This document shows, piece by piece, positions 1 through 9,744 of a stretch of DNA of 41,765 nucleotides; the first letter of the stretch is position 1, and every line of letters begins with the position of its first letter. Origin of the DNA: Chitinophagaceae bacterium. GTDB taxonomy: Bacteria; Bacteroidota; Bacteroidia; Chitinophagales; Chitinophagaceae. The notes beneath the pieces are model-generated. The model was not told the DNA's origin. It was given only the letters and a program-made list of their open reading frames with translations, and made no database searches. The stretch is from contig JACMKU010000006.1 of assembly GCA_014379965.1 (NCBI GenBank), positions 1 to 41,765 of the forward strand, given 5' to 3'. The position numbers and the translations under genes are program-made.

Positions 1-1
1 C

Positions 2-1861
2 CAGGGTCTCGAGGACCTCGTCAAGTCTGCTTATGTTCCATTGAAGTGGAAGTTTGAAGGCGAGCAGTCTTATTCCCTCTGGAACTTCGGACTCGACGAA
101 TTCCGTGTCGGAGACCAGTTCAATAATGTTCAATTCAACTATTACAATTCCAATCTCAACTCAAATGGCCCCGACGGCTTCGTGAATAATCTCTGGATCA
201 CCCATTATGCGGGAATCCACCGTTGTAACCTGGGGATTGAGAAGATCGCCGCATTTGATAATGCTGGGTCAACCAAACTGGGTACGGCCGCACAAAAGAA
301 CCTGCGTATTGCAGAACTCAAGGTTTTAAGGGCCTATTATTATTTCAACCTCGTTCAACAATTCGGCGGCGTCCCTGTAGTAACAGAGCCACCCAAGACA
401 CTTCGTACTGATTTCCCACGTGGCACTATTGCAGATGTATATGGTGTGATCATGGGCGATCTGAGGAGCGCGGGTCCGAGTCTCCCATGGAGAGCTCCAG
501 CTGCTGAAGTAGGAAGAGCTTCACGGGCGGCTGCTTATCATTTTCTCGCGAAGGCATACCTCACAAGAGGAAGCGCCGTAACGGAAGCGAGAGGACAAAA
601 GTCGACAGACATGGACAGTGCGATCGTATTCGCAGATTCAGTGGTTCGTTTTAGCGGTCATGCGCTCGAAGCCAACTTCGGAAACCTCTTTAGTGTAGGA
701 TATGCCAACCACACACCGCCGAGAGCGGGAACAGACGGCGCAGCTCCCGTGGCCTCGCTATCTACATTGAATGCTAACAATGCGAGCAACGAGATCATTT
801 TTGCAGCGCAGTTTAGCCAGAACCTAGCACTCGCAGGTCTCAATAATCAAACGCACTTATTTTACCCAACGCAATATGATGGCGGGATCATCATACCCGG
901 CATGGCGAGAGATTTCTTCAATGGTCGACCATTCCGACGGCTTCGTCCTACGGATTATACGATGGATGTATTCGACAAGGTGAATGATTCCCGCTTCTTC
1001 AAGACATTTCAGACCGTGTATTATCGAAACGTGCCTTCGAACGCGGGGTTGCCAACATTCACAGCCGCAAATGCACCTACACCCGATGTGATAGGAAAAC
1101 CAAGAGTAGGCTTAGGTGATACTGCTGCCTTATTTATCGTGAATACTCCAGACAAACCTATTACGAGGGCCGATAGTGCTGCAATGAGATATTATATCAT
1201 CTTCGCGAGGTATAAGAGAATCAATGCGTCTACCCCCGTATATACCGAGTTCTCCCCGAACAAATATCTGACGATGTTGAAATTTTCCGACGGTGTTCGT
1301 ATTACTAACACCGCTAACGAGGCCAGGGGTATCCGCAATGGCTTGTTGGCAAGGATGGCGGAAACTTACCTCATCATCGCAGAGGCATATGGAAGGAAGG
1401 GCGACTATGCAAACGCTCTCGTATACGTAAACATAATCAGGACTCGTGCGGCGTATAAGTCGGGTGAGCCGAAGAACCCGCATCACTGGATGTTTTATGG
1501 GGGTGCATTTAATGATCTTGCACCGACCATTGCTACTAACCAGGCTACTGCGACATTATTTACTACCAACGCTCCGAGTGAAATATATCCGCCGAACGTA
1601 GTGAGTACTACCGATCGCTTTATTCACTTCATGCTAAATGAAAGGACAAGGGAATTGTGTGGCGAATTATTCAGGTGGGAAGATCTTGCACGCACCGAGA
1701 CATTTTACGACCGATCTAGATTATTTAATGCTGATGCTACGGGTATAGCGCCTCATCATAGATTGCGGCCTATTCCTCTGCCCCAGATCATATCACTGAC
1801 CAAGAGTGGTCAACCGCTGACGGCGGCTGAAATAACAGCCTATCAAAACCCGGGTTACTGA
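2..1861 (+). CDS. SusD/RagB-like outer-membrane glycan-binding lipoprotein (5' end missing)
   Basis: The reading frame is open from base 2, so the gene begins before the window; 619 residues are visible and the lipoprotein signal is lost. SusD proteins sit on the cell surface, cap a SusC TonB-dependent transporter and help capture oligosaccharides. The family is shown by the helical N-terminal part (NLGIEKI, then LKVLRAYYYFNLVQQFGGVP, the usual TPR-like ARA.YYF.LV..FGGVP region), by FMLNERTRELCGELFRWEDL near the C-terminus, and by the end R-PIPLPQI...YQNPGY, which is the standard SusD C-terminus. It is followed by a hairpin terminator and then a row of pectin-degrading enzymes on the same strand, so its ligand is probably a pectin fragment (inference). 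The susC partner should lie just upstream. Confidence 0.93.
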   Translation, partial: QGLEDLVKSAYVPLKWKFEGEQSYSLWNFGLDEFRVGDQFNNVQFNYYNSNLNSNGPDGFVNNLWITHYAGIHRCNLGIEKIAAFDNAGSTKLGTAAQKNLRIAELKVLRAYYYFNLVQQFGGVPVVTEPPKTLRTDFPRGTIADVYGVIMGDLRSAGPSLPWRAPAAEVGRASRAAAYHFLAKAYLTRGSAVTEARGQKSTDMDSAIVFADSVVRFSGHALEANFGNLFSVGYANHTPPRAGTDGAAPVASLSTLNANNASNEIIFAAQFSQNLALAGLNNQTHLFYPTQYDGGIIIPGMARDFFNGRPFRRLRPTDYTMDVFDKVNDSRFFKTFQTVYYRNVPSNAGLPTFTAANAPTPDVIGKPRVGLGDTAALFIVNTPDKPITRADSAAMRYYIIFARYKRINASTPVYTEFSPNKYLTMLKFSDGVRITNTANEARGIRNGLLARMAETYLIIAEAYGRKGDYANALVYVNIIRTRAAYKSGEPKNPHHWMFYGGAFNDLAPTIATNQATATLFTTNAPSEIYPPNVVSTTDRFIHFMLNERTRELCGELFRWEDLARTETFYDRSRLFNADATGIAPHHRLRPIPLPQIISLTKSGQPLTAAEITAYQNPGY

Positions 1862-1887
1862 TTTCCGCAAGCAATCGGGCAATCGAG

Positions 1888-1918
1888 AAAAAGGCAGGGA
1901 AAATGTACCTGTCTTTTT
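1888..1918 (+). terminator. Rho-independent-type terminator after the susD-like gene
   Basis: An 11-bp stem (AAAAAGGCAGG pairing with CCTGTCTTTTT, one G-U pair) encloses a 9-nt loop and ends in a T run, 27 bases after the stop codon. It would separate the susCD transcript from the enzyme genes, at least partly. Confidence 0.6.
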
Positions 1919-1930
1919 CATTTTCTGACG

Positions 1931-2025
1931 GTGAGTGGTGAACACCTGCCCGCCGAAGCGTAGCAAAGGCGGGGTGAGTCGTCATTGCGAGCGAAGCGAA
2001 GCAAGTGAGTAGTGAGTGACTGACC
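1931..2025. repeat. Mixed intergenic repeats: GC-rich palindrome, REP-like 26-mer, AGTGAGT heptamers
   Basis: Three elements are strung together. At 1948-1974 GCCCGCC and GGCGGGG can pair around a short AAGCGTAGCAAA-like centre. At 1979-2004 there is a 26-mer beginning TCGTCATTGCGAGCGAAG that recurs twice near 23025 and 23161. At about 2004-2020 two AGTGAGT heptamers follow. The 26-mer resembles a REP-like sequence common in many bacterial genomes. Nothing here codes for protein. Confidence 0.7.
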
Positions 2026-2073
2026 GCTAGGAGAATGAGTTGTTGCGATATTCTCTAAAGCTTACACAACGAT

Positions 2074-3276
2074 ATGAAACACGAAAAAAATATTCAATTG
2101 GCGGCATCCATCATCATGGTTGTACTGCTTCAGCTCTTCACTGGCATTTATGCTCAAGGCCAGAATGTGGGGCGTGTGTTCGCTTCGGAGAAAAAGGATT
2201 TCATCGATAGTGTGACGGGAAAGAAATACACGGCATTGACTACCTCTGCCTCGGGAGATTCTAAGATCTATCAGACGCATCCGCAATGGACGTCTGATGG
2301 AAAACATATCATCTTTCGTTCTGATCGTTCCGGCATACGGAATTCACAAGTATTTGCAGTCAATGAGTCGAGTGGTGCAATAATCCAGTTGACCGATGGC
2401 CGAGGTATCAATTCCGGTTCATTGAATGTCTGCCGGAAGACAAACCGAATATTTTACCTCCGAAATAACAAGTTGACCGAATTATCCATCGACCCCATCA
2501 TTGCCGATAGCAGGAATGCAAAGCTCAATGACTCCTCGCGGTATGAGAGAACGATTATGTCCCTGCCACCCCTTCACAGGGAGTCTGGCGGCTTCACCCT
2601 CGATGCCGATGAAACGAAGGCCTACATCGGCATCAGCTACAGGAAAGAGAATGATACTACAAACTATTACAAACTCTGTGCGATCAACCTTGCAGACGGA
2701 GTAATGTCTACCATTATGGAGATCCCTTTTCGCGTAGGACACGTGCAGGCAAATCCCTGGGTAAAAGGCGAAATTCTATATTGTTGGGAAACAGGTGGCG
2801 ATGCAGTTCAACGCATGTGGATGATAAATGCAGATGGTACGGGGAATCGTCCTTTTTACAAGGAGACGCCAGATGAATGGGTAACTCACGAGATCTGGGC
2901 TGACCGCGATCACATCTTTGTCAATATCCTAGGTCACTTGCCACGACTCCGACTCAAACCTCATGGACTCGCGGAAGTGAACACAAGGAACAACGAAATC
3001 AGATTTTTCAATAATGCTCCTGGACGAGGTTACTGGCATTGCGCTGAGAGCGAAGACAGGAAATGGGCTGTTGCCGACACCTTTACGGGCGAGTTACACC
3101 GAATAAACCTCGCTACCGGAGAGGCTACAGTATTGACAACTGGTCATTATGCGAAGACTGACGGAATACCTACCGTACATTCGCATCATACCATTAGCCC
3201 GGACGGGAAGAGAGTGTTGTTTAATTCAGGTAAGTTGGGGAGTTTGGACTTGATGATTATGGCCATTGAAGATTAG
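2074..3276 (+). CDS. Oligogalacturonate lyase-like protein (PL22-type beta-propeller), secreted
   Basis: This 400-residue protein has an N-terminal signal peptide (hydrophobic IIMVVLLQLFTGIYA followed by Q) and then repeated TolB/WD-like blades: HPQWTSDGKHIIFRSDRSG, VTHEIWADRDHIFVNI, GYWHCAESEDRKWAVADT, HSHHTISPDGKRVLFNS. PL22 enzymes cleave short oligogalacturonates by beta-elimination at a metal centre held by clustered His residues; the several His in the last blades fit that chemistry, but I have not aligned the metal ligands. Length agrees with the family (about 390-420). A second, diverged member lies at 9745. The ATG at 2074 directly precedes the signal peptide. It is expected to be periplasmic and to act on end products of pectate cleavage. 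Confidence 0.8.
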   Translation: MKHEKNIQLAASIIMVVLLQLFTGIYAQGQNVGRVFASEKKDFIDSVTGKKYTALTTSASGDSKIYQTHPQWTSDGKHIIFRSDRSGIRNSQVFAVNESSGAIIQLTDGRGINSGSLNVCRKTNRIFYLRNNKLTELSIDPIIADSRNAKLNDSSRYERTIMSLPPLHRESGGFTLDADETKAYIGISYRKENDTTNYYKLCAINLADGVMSTIMEIPFRVGHVQANPWVKGEILYCWETGGDAVQRMWMINADGTGNRPFYKETPDEWVTHEIWADRDHIFVNILGHLPRLRLKPHGLAEVNTRNNEIRFFNNAPGRGYWHCAESEDRKWAVADTFTGELHRINLATGEATVLTTGHYAKTDGIPTVHSHHTISPDGKRVLFNSGKLGSLDLMIMAIED

Positions 3277-3282
3277 GGTCTT

Positions 3283-3408
3283 GTTTGATTGTTTCATAGT
3301 TTAATGGTTTAAAAGTTTAATAGTTTCTAACAATTGGGGATTCAAAATCGTATCGAAGTCACGACCTGTAAAACTTTTAAACTTTCAAACCATTAAACTC
3401 CCAAACCA
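3283..3408. repeat. GTTTAANN octamer inverted array
   Basis: Six 8-bp units (GTTTGATT, GTTTCATA, GTTTAATG, GTTTAAAA, GTTTAATA, GTTTCTAA; 3283-3330) are followed by a unique core of about 38 bp and then five complementary units (TAAAACTT to CCAAACCA; 3369-3408). The arms can fold into an A/T-rich stem of about 28 bp. The array begins 6 bases after the stop codon of the upstream lyase. Related arrays are at 21208-21327 and 27304-27417. Confidence 0.85.
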
Positions 3409-3435
3409 GAACAGTTCTAAAATAATTAACCCATT

Positions 3436-4791
3436 ATGAAGAAACAGTGCAGTTACCTATTGTTCGCAGCAGGAACCATCGCGAGTGCGGCAATGGCACA
3501 ACCGAGAACCGGTAACGACGTCACGACACCGCTTCATGCTTTGCGTGTTGAGTATCCCGTTCCCTACGAACCGATGAGTAGGGTGGGGATCAAACAGGTG
3601 CTAGACAGGGTATTCAACTACCTCGACGCCGTGACACCCGCGCAAATGATCGACAAGCGGACGGGTGAGGAAGTAGCGGATAAGTCGAAGATGGATACAA
3701 ACAGCATTATCCGCCCCGGTGACTTTAGACTAACGAGTTATGAGTGGGGCGTCACCTACTCCGGTATGCTGCTCGCCGGTGAGACGACGGGCGATATACG
3801 CTATCGCGATTATGTAAAAAAACGATTTGATTTCTTTGCCGAATGGATTCCCACAATAAAAAAAGCGAAATCAGGTGGACTACTTAACGACGCGAGAAAT
3901 TATCCTTTCCGCCAGGCAATCGAGCCTAAGGCATTAGACGATGCCGGTGCAGTTTGCGCCGCGATGATAAAAGCGCAAAGAGCTGGATTGAATACAGGCC
4001 TCCGACCATTCATTGATAACTATATCGACTTCGTTGCAAATAAGGAGTATCGGCTCTCAGATGGCACTCTCGCACGCGTACGCCCACAGAAGAATACCCT
4101 ATGGCTCGATGATCTGTACATGGGGGTGCCGGCACTAGCGCAAATGGGGAAACTGACTGGGAATAATAAATACTTTGATGATGCGGTCAAACAAGTACGA
4201 CAATTCACCCAGCGAATGTTTAATAAGGATCTCAATCTCTACATGCATGGCTGGGTAGAGAATCGTGGGGCACAACCCGAGTTTCGATGGGCTCGTGCGA
4301 ATGGCTGGGCGCTGATGGCCAAGGTAGAATTGCTGGATGTACTTCCGGAACAACACCCGGGGCGTGCATTTGTATTGCAGCAACTGAGGGCTCATGTCAA
4401 AGGACTGACAGCATTGCAAGATGGAACAGGGTTCTGGCACCAGTTGCTCGACAGGAATGATACTTATTTAGAAACTTCCGCAACGGCGATCTATGCATAT
4501 TGTATTGCGCGTGCTTGTAACAAAGGCTGGCTCGATCCGGTTGCCTATGCACCCGCCGCGATGCTTGCCTGGAATGCGGTAGCTACAAAGGTCAATGTAA
4601 AGGGGCAGGTTGAAGGTGTATGTGTCGGCACTGGCATGGCTTTCGATCCTGCTTTCTATTATTTCCGTCCGGTAAACGTATTTGCAGCACACGGATATGG
4701 TCCGGTATTACTCGCAGGCGCCGAAGTGTATCGGATGATGGAGAAGGAACCGTTTAAAATCAATGATAGTGCGCTTCAATACTATAAGTAA
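3436..4791 (+). CDS. GH105 unsaturated rhamnogalacturonyl/glucuronyl hydrolase
   Basis: This 451-residue protein has a signal peptide ending around AMA-Q (residue 21). GH105 enzymes remove the 4,5-unsaturated uronic acid left at the non-reducing end after pectin or rhamnogalacturonan lyase action, by a hydration mechanism using an Asp. The (alpha/alpha)6 fold signatures are present: LTSYEWGVTYSGML near residue 99, LDDAGA near residue 167 (the catalytic Asp region of YteR-type enzymes), LWLDDLYMG near 222, FRWARANGWAL and LETSATAIYAYCIARA in the C-terminal half. Its position next to PL22 and GH106 genes fits a role in clearing unsaturated disaccharides. Substrate preference (rhamnogalacturonyl versus galacturonyl) cannot be read from sequence. 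Confidence 0.9.
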   Translation: MKKQCSYLLFAAGTIASAAMAQPRTGNDVTTPLHALRVEYPVPYEPMSRVGIKQVLDRVFNYLDAVTPAQMIDKRTGEEVADKSKMDTNSIIRPGDFRLTSYEWGVTYSGMLLAGETTGDIRYRDYVKKRFDFFAEWIPTIKKAKSGGLLNDARNYPFRQAIEPKALDDAGAVCAAMIKAQRAGLNTGLRPFIDNYIDFVANKEYRLSDGTLARVRPQKNTLWLDDLYMGVPALAQMGKLTGNNKYFDDAVKQVRQFTQRMFNKDLNLYMHGWVENRGAQPEFRWARANGWALMAKVELLDVLPEQHPGRAFVLQQLRAHVKGLTALQDGTGFWHQLLDRNDTYLETSATAIYAYCIARACNKGWLDPVAYAPAAMLAWNAVATKVNVKGQVEGVCVGTGMAFDPAFYYFRPVNVFAAHGYGPVLLAGAEVYRMMEKEPFKINDSALQYYK

Positions 4792-4793
4792 TT

Positions 4794-4828
4794 TAGGAAT
4801 TAGGAATCGGTAATTGGGAATCGGGATT
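4794..4828 (+). repeat. Five-unit heptamer array filling the GH105-GH95 gap
   Basis: Five consecutive 7-bp units (TAGGAAT, TAGGAAT, CGGTAAT, TGGGAAT, CGGGATT) run without interruption from 2 bases after the GH105 stop to 1 base before the GH95 ATG. The array therefore replaces any ordinary leader or ribosome-binding site. No inverted arm accompanies it. Confidence 0.8.
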
Positions 4829-4829
4829 T

Positions 4830-7250
4830 ATGAAATTCAGAATTCTTTCCATACTTCCTTGGCTGTTTTTACTCGTGAATGGTCATTCGCAACAGAAGGA
4901 ATATCGTCTTTGGTACGATAAACCCGCGAAGGATTGGAACGAAGCCTTACCACTAGGGAATGGTCGCTTGGGCGCCATGGTATTCGGTCGCGTAGATACC
5001 GAGTTGATCCAACTTAATGAACAGACATTGTGGACCGGCGGGCCCGTCGATCTAAATCCTAACCCCCAGGCATCGCAATTTCTCCAACCAGTGCGCGATG
5101 CATTGTTCAGCGACAGCATTGGCGATGCGGTGCAATTCCTCCGGAAGATGCAGGGACCAGATACCGAGATGTACCAGCCACTCGGGGACCTCCTCATCAC
5201 ACAGCCATTAAACGGTCCGATAACCGGCTACTCACGCGACCTTAATATTTCCCGGGCGATTGCAACGACGAAATTCACGAGCAACGGAACAGCATTCACA
5301 AGAGAAATATTTATTTCCGCTCCCGACCAGGTGATCGTCATACGGATGCGAGCAAGTAAGAAAGGAGCATTGACTTTCTCCATCGATGCCAGGCATGAAC
5401 TGGAATTTAAGCGAGAAGTGACATCGACAAGTGAATTGGTTCTAAAAGGCAAAGCCAGGATCACTAACGACGAGAGGCGCAATCCAAAACCGATCGTCTT
5501 TGTTGACGAGGCGAACTGCGATGGAATGCGATTCCAATACAGGATAAAAACAAGCATGACCGATGGAGTCATAAGTAATAGCGATACTTCAATCCATATT
5601 GCAAACGCTACCGAGGCGATCATTATCGTGTCGGCGGCAACCAGCTTCAATGGTTTCGATAGATGCCCGGTGAAAGATGGGGAAAACGAAGAGTCTATCG
5701 CCAAGAGATATTTGAATGCCGCGGTCAAGAAGACCTACGGGTTACTCCTCACTTCGCATACCAACGACTACCGCAAATACTTCGATAGGCTGGAATTTTC
5801 AATCACTGATCAACCCGCACCTGATATGCCGACCGATCAGCGCCTGGCCGACTATAAGACTGGAAAGACGGATCCATCATTGGAGGAAATGTATTTTCAG
5901 TTTGGTCGTTATCTCCTGATTAGTTGTTCGCGCCCGGGGGGGCAGCCCGCGAATCTCCAGGGAATCTGGAATCATCAGGTGAGGCCACCATGGAGAAGTA
6001 ATTACACGACCAATATCAACCTGCAAATGAATTACTGGTTGGCTCAATCCTGTCATCTCAGTGAAATGGAGACTCCGTTGATTGATCACATAAGGAGACT
6101 AGCCAAGAATGGCACGTCCACCGCAATCAATTATTACAAGATGCGCGGCTGGGCAGTTCATCATAATTCAGACATATGGGCACAGACCAATCCGGTAGGC
6201 AATGGAACCGGCGACCCAAAGTGGGCAAACTGGAGCCTTGGAAGTCCGTGGCTTAGCCAACACCTATATGAACGCTATCGTTTCACTGCGGATAGGAAAT
6301 ACCTCGCAAACGTCGCATACCCGCTCATGAAGGCTGCGGCCGAGTTTTGCCTGGATTGGCTTGTTCCACATAATGGTGTGCTCGTCACAGCACCCTCTAC
6401 ATCTCCGGAGAATGTCTATCTCCACCCGAATGGATTCAAGGGAACCGTGACCATCGCCTCGGCAATGGACATGGAGATCATATGGGACCTTTTTACAAAC
6501 GTCATCGAAGCTGCGAGTGTGCTGAAGATCGATAAGGAGTTCGCCATGTTGCTTAAAGAAAAAAGGCAACAACTAAATCCATTAAAGATTGGCAAGAAAG
6601 GTAATCTTGTCGAGTGGTATGGCGACTGGGATGATGAGGATCCCCTGCATCGTCACGTATCCCATGCATTTGGATTGCATCCTGGTCGACAGATCTCACC
6701 GTTGATCGATGAACGTTATGCTAATGCAATAAGAAAGACGCTCGAGATGAGAGGCGACGGTGGAACTGGTTGGAGCAAGGCATGGAAGATAAATTTCTGG
6801 GCAAGGTTGCTCGATGGTGACCACGCATACAAAATGTACCAGGAACTTCTGAAGACTTCAACGCTAAACAATCTTTTCGATACACATCCGCCTTTCCAGA
6901 TAGATGGCAACTTCGGCGCCACTGCAGGTATAGCCGAAATGCTTGTGCAGAGTCATCTGGATGAGATACAGTTATTGGCTGCACTTCCTGCAGAATGGCA
7001 GAACGGGCATGTAAAAGGTATGAAGGCACGCGGAAATTTTGAAATAGAAATGCATTGGGCCGACGGAAGACTTACTTCTGCAATCATCACATCGGTTGCA
7101 GGCACCAATTGCGTATTGCGTACCGATAGAAAAATTTTCGTCACGGGCGTTGTTACCAAGACACGTGAGACTTTGTTGGCTGGTCACCCCCAATTCATCA
7201 CTAGCTTTCCTACCTCGCCGGGAAGGAAATATAAAATCCAGGCACTATGA
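4830..7250 (+). CDS. GH95 alpha-L-fucosidase / alpha-L-galactosidase family protein
   Basis: This 806-residue secreted enzyme (signal peptide [14 protein letters not shown]) begins its mature part with [20 protein letters not shown] and [14 protein letters not shown], the typical GH95 opening. The central part has [14 protein letters not shown] and [14 protein letters not shown] (near residue 392; the paired Asn are the catalytic base region in GH95), [10 protein letters not shown] near 522 and [16 protein letters not shown] near 690, where GH95 enzymes keep an essential Asp. The family inverts terminal alpha-1,2-linked L-fucose or L-galactose, both found on pectin and xyloglucan side chains. 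The gene's stop overlaps the next start (ATGA), so translation is probably coupled to the esterase gene. Exact sugar specificity is open. Confidence 0.9.
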   Translation: MKFRILSILPWLFLLVNGHSQQKEYRLWYDKPAKDWNEALPLGNGRLGAMVFGRVDTELIQLNEQTLWTGGPVDLNPNPQASQFLQPVRDALFSDSIGDAVQFLRKMQGPDTEMYQPLGDLLITQPLNGPITGYSRDLNISRAIATTKFTSNGTAFTREIFISAPDQVIVIRMRASKKGALTFSIDARHELEFKREVTSTSELVLKGKARITNDERRNPKPIVFVDEANCDGMRFQYRIKTSMTDGVISNSDTSIHIANATEAIIIVSAATSFNGFDRCPVKDGENEESIAKRYLNAAVKKTYGLLLTSHTNDYRKYFDRLEFSITDQPAPDMPTDQRLADYKTGKTDPSLEEMYFQFGRYLLISCSRPGGQPANLQGIWNHQVRPPWRSNYTTNINLQMNYWLAQSCHLSEMETPLIDHIRRLAKNGTSTAINYYKMRGWAVHHNSDIWAQTNPVGNGTGDPKWANWSLGSPWLSQHLYERYRFTADRKYLANVAYPLMKAAAEFCLDWLVPHNGVLVTAPSTSPENVYLHPNGFKGTVTIASAMDMEIIWDLFTNVIEAASVLKIDKEFAMLLKEKRQQLNPLKIGKKGNLVEWYGDWDDEDPLHRHVSHAFGLHPGRQISPLIDERYANAIRKTLEMRGDGGTGWSKAWKINFWARLLDGDHAYKMYQELLKTSTLNNLFDTHPPFQIDGNFGATAGIAEMLVQSHLDEIQLLAALPAEWQNGHVKGMKARGNFEIEMHWADGRLTSAIITSVAGTNCVLRTDRKIFVTGVVTKTRETLLAGHPQFITSFPTSPGRKYKIQAL

Positions 7251-8584
7251 ATAAATTGGAAATTGTGGTTTTGTTGTTCACATCGAGCTTCTTTCAAAAC
7301 AGCAATGCGCAGCAGCGTGCATTCAAATTCGACTTCGGCTCAGGTAAAGCGGCCCCGGGATACACACAGGTGACGCCGACATCTATATTCAACGAATCGA
7401 ATGGTTTTGGGTTTAGCGAGGGAGTGAAGTTGGAATCGGTTGATCGTGGCGGAAACAGCCTTACTGGCGACTTCATAACAAGCAAGCACCCATTCTATTT
7501 TTCCGTCAGGCTGCCTGAAGGAAATTATGATGTGAAATTGATACTGGGCGATTCCAGGGGAACATCTGCAACAACAGTAAGAGTCGAGTGTCGCAGGCTA
7601 ATGCTAGAGAACGTAAAAACAAAAAAGGGAAAATTAGCCTTTCCAGTATTTACAGTTCATGTGAAAGACAGCCTCATCAGGAAAGAAGGCGAATCGATAA
7701 GACGCGTCAGGCTAAAGGACCGGGAAAGAAATTACAGGCACTGGGATAATTTATTGACGATCGAATTCAACGATTCTCTTCCCAAAGTTGGCGGGCTGGA
7801 GATTATACCGAACCCTACCGCGACAACAATTTTCCTGGCTGGCAATTCAACCGTGGTTGACCAGGATCGGGAACCATGGGCGGCATGGGGACAAATGTTA
7901 CCCGTTTTCCTCGTCCCTTCCAAGGTGGCCGTGGCAAACTACGCCGAGTCTGGCGAAACGATGAAGGCATTTCAGGGAGAAAGAAGATTGGAAAAAATAT
8001 GGAGCCTCGCAAAGCCTGGGGATTACCTGTTTATTGAATTCACTCATAACGACCAGAAGCCTGGAGGCAATCATCTCGATCCATTCACTACATACCAGCA
8101 GATGTTAAAGACCTGGATCGATGAGGCGAGGAAGAGAGAAGTAATTCCTGTACTTGTTACCTCGATGCACCGGCGAAATTTCGATGAGTCAGGAAAGATC
8201 GTCAACACCTTGCTCGAATACCCGGAAGCCGCGAGACAAACCGCTGCGAGCGAAAAGGTGGCACTGATAGATTTAAACGCCATGAGCCAGACTTTATACG
8301 AATCCTGGGGACCCGATCGCTCTCTAAAGGCTTTCGTTCATTTTCCTGCAAATACTTTTCCTAATCAAACCGAGGCATTAAAGGATAATACGCATTTCAG
8401 CACCTATGGAGCATACGAACTAGCCCGGTGTGTCGTTTCAAGCATCCGCCAGCAGCGACTATCACTCGAAAAATATGTACGCAAGGATTTTCCAAAATAT
8501 AATCCTGCAAATCCCATGGCATTCGAGAAGTTTTACTGGCCACCGAGTACGTTTATGGCAATAGCAAGGCCCGATGGGAACTAA
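7247..8584 (+). CDS. Rhamnogalacturonan acetylesterase-like GDSL/SGNH esterase (CE12 type)
   Basis: This 445-residue secreted protein (cleavage after NSNA) has two parts. Residues about 20-190 are a beta-rich region with a conserved start ([19 protein letters not shown]) resembling the galactose-binding/malectin-like module often fused to CE12 esterases. Residues about 195-440 are an SGNH hydrolase: block [12 protein letters not shown] (Ser near 200, GDS replaced by GNS), block II around [11 protein letters not shown], block [14 protein letters not shown] (Asn near 266), block [11 protein letters not shown] (Asp/His near 380). CE12 enzymes deacetylate galacturonic acid in rhamnogalacturonan so that lyases and hydrolases can act. 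Its start overlaps the GH95 stop by 4 bases, and the next gene can start inside its end. Confidence 0.87.
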   Translation: MNKLEIVVLLFTSSFFQNSNAQQRAFKFDFGSGKAAPGYTQVTPTSIFNESNGFGFSEGVKLESVDRGGNSLTGDFITSKHPFYFSVRLPEGNYDVKLILGDSRGTSATTVRVECRRLMLENVKTKKGKLAFPVFTVHVKDSLIRKEGESIRRVRLKDRERNYRHWDNLLTIEFNDSLPKVGGLEIIPNPTATTIFLAGNSTVVDQDREPWAAWGQMLPVFLVPSKVAVANYAESGETMKAFQGERRLEKIWSLAKPGDYLFIEFTHNDQKPGGNHLDPFTTYQQMLKTWIDEARKREVIPVLVTSMHRRNFDESGKIVNTLLEYPEAARQTAASEKVALIDLNAMSQTLYESWGPDRSLKAFVHFPANTFPNQTEALKDNTHFSTYGAYELARCVVSSIRQQRLSLEKYVRKDFPKYNPANPMAFEKFYWPPSTFMAIARPDGN

Positions 8585-9572
8585 GACTATGATGAGAACA
8601 CTCTTCCTGTTTCTAATAATTGCATGCACCTTCGAATCCCCGGCGCAGGTCGCGAAGATACCTGTGCATGACCCTGTGGTGATAAGACAAGATAGCGTGT
8701 ATTATTTATTTGCAACGGGACGTGGAATTTCAACCTGGTCATCTATCGATCGCATTAACTGGGTCCGGGGCAAGGCGGTGTTTGATACATTACCATGGGG
8801 CGTAGAAGCTGTGACCGGTTTCAAGAATCACATCTGGGCTCCCGATATTTCCTTTCACGATGGACTTTACTTCCTGTACTATTCCGTTTCTACGTTTGGT
8901 AAGAATAATTCCTGCATTGGTGTAGCTACGAATCCAACTCTCCATCCCAATGATCCCAGGTACCAATGGACTGATCACGGAAAGGTCATTCAATCTATCC
9001 CGGGAAGGGATCACTGGAATGCAATTGATCCGAATCTGATTTCCGATGAAAACGGAAATGCCTTTCTCGCCTTTGGATCTTTTTGGGACGGACTTAAGAT
9101 TGTGCCATTAACGAAGAACAGGCTCGCACTTGCAAAACCAGAGGAAAAGGCGATCACGATCGCAAGTCGTAAGGAGGATGAAGCCTCGCCGGGAAGCAAT
9201 GCTATCGAAGCACCATTTATTTTTAGGAAGAATAAATACTATTACCTCTTCGCGTCCATCGACCTATGTTGTAAAGGAGAGAACAGTACATACAAAATGA
9301 TCGTGGGCCGATCCACAAGCGTGACAGGCCCCTACCTCGACATTAACGGCAAATCCCTGGCAAAGGGTGGCGGGAGTATACTCTTGCAGGGAGATAAGTA
9401 TTGGCATGGTGTAGGCCACAACGCGGTGATTGAAGTTGACGGGGTTGACTATCTCGTGTTTCATGGATACGATGCTGCCGATCGGGGGAGGTCCAAATTG
9501 AGGATTGAGAGGTTGGAGTGGGATACTGAAGGCTGGCCCATGGTTTCTCGCAAAGACGCCAAGGATCGCTAA
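8574..9572 (+). CDS. GH43 family glycosidase (arabinanase/arabinofuranosidase type), secreted
   Basis: This five-bladed propeller enzyme of up to 332 residues shows the three GH43 acids: HDPVV near residue 33 (base Asp), NAIDPNLI near 150 (pKa-modulating Asp) and AIEAPFIF near 206 (acid Glu), plus HIWAPDISFHDGLYFLYYS. That set points to endo-arabinanase or alpha-L-arabinofuranosidase activity on arabinan side chains. The listed ATG at 8574 overlaps the esterase gene; ATGs at 8589 and 8592 would give a cleaner signal peptide (MRTLFLFLIIACTFESPAQ) and may be the true start. The C-terminus runs into a CGCAAAG repeat, which encodes the last residues SRKDAKDR; those residues are probably not part of the fold. 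Confidence 0.88.
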   Translation: MGTKTMMRTLFLFLIIACTFESPAQVAKIPVHDPVVIRQDSVYYLFATGRGISTWSSIDRINWVRGKAVFDTLPWGVEAVTGFKNHIWAPDISFHDGLYFLYYSVSTFGKNNSCIGVATNPTLHPNDPRYQWTDHGKVIQSIPGRDHWNAIDPNLISDENGNAFLAFGSFWDGLKIVPLTKNRLALAKPEEKAITIASRKEDEASPGSNAIEAPFIFRKNKYYYLFASIDLCCKGENSTYKMIVGRSTSVTGPYLDINGKSLAKGGGSILLQGDKYWHGVGHNAVIEVDGVDYLVFHGYDAADRGRSKLRIERLEWDTEGWPMVSRKDAKDR

Positions 9573-9676
9573 GCCGCAAAGGATCCTCTGTTTTAGAAAG
9601 CTCTTTGCGCCTTTGCGCATCTTTGCGTCTTTGCGCATCTTTGCGTCTTTGCGCATCTTTGCGTCTTTGCGTGAAA
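9550..9676. repeat. CGCAAAGA/TCTTTGCG octamer inverted array with three perfect 18-mers
   Basis: A left arm (CGCAAAGACGCCAAGG..., 9550-9582) overlaps the last codons and stop of the GH43 gene. A core of about 18 bp (TCCTCTGTTTTAGAAAG) follows, then a right arm of CTTTGCG units. The right arm includes three perfect tandem copies of CATCTTTGCGTCTTTGCG at 9618-9671. The same unit family recurs at 20855-20940 and 24012-24209. Confidence 0.85.
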
Positions 9677-9744
9677 CAAACAGGATTGTACAGGATACAA
9701 AACCCCCCACTAAATCCTTTCTTTATACCCTAAAGATTGCTTAC

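Noticed and set aside
9505..9744. N-terminal extension of the second PL22 frame
   Set aside because: It overlaps the GH43 gene and consists of repeat-derived IFASLR units; a proper signal peptide begins at 9745.
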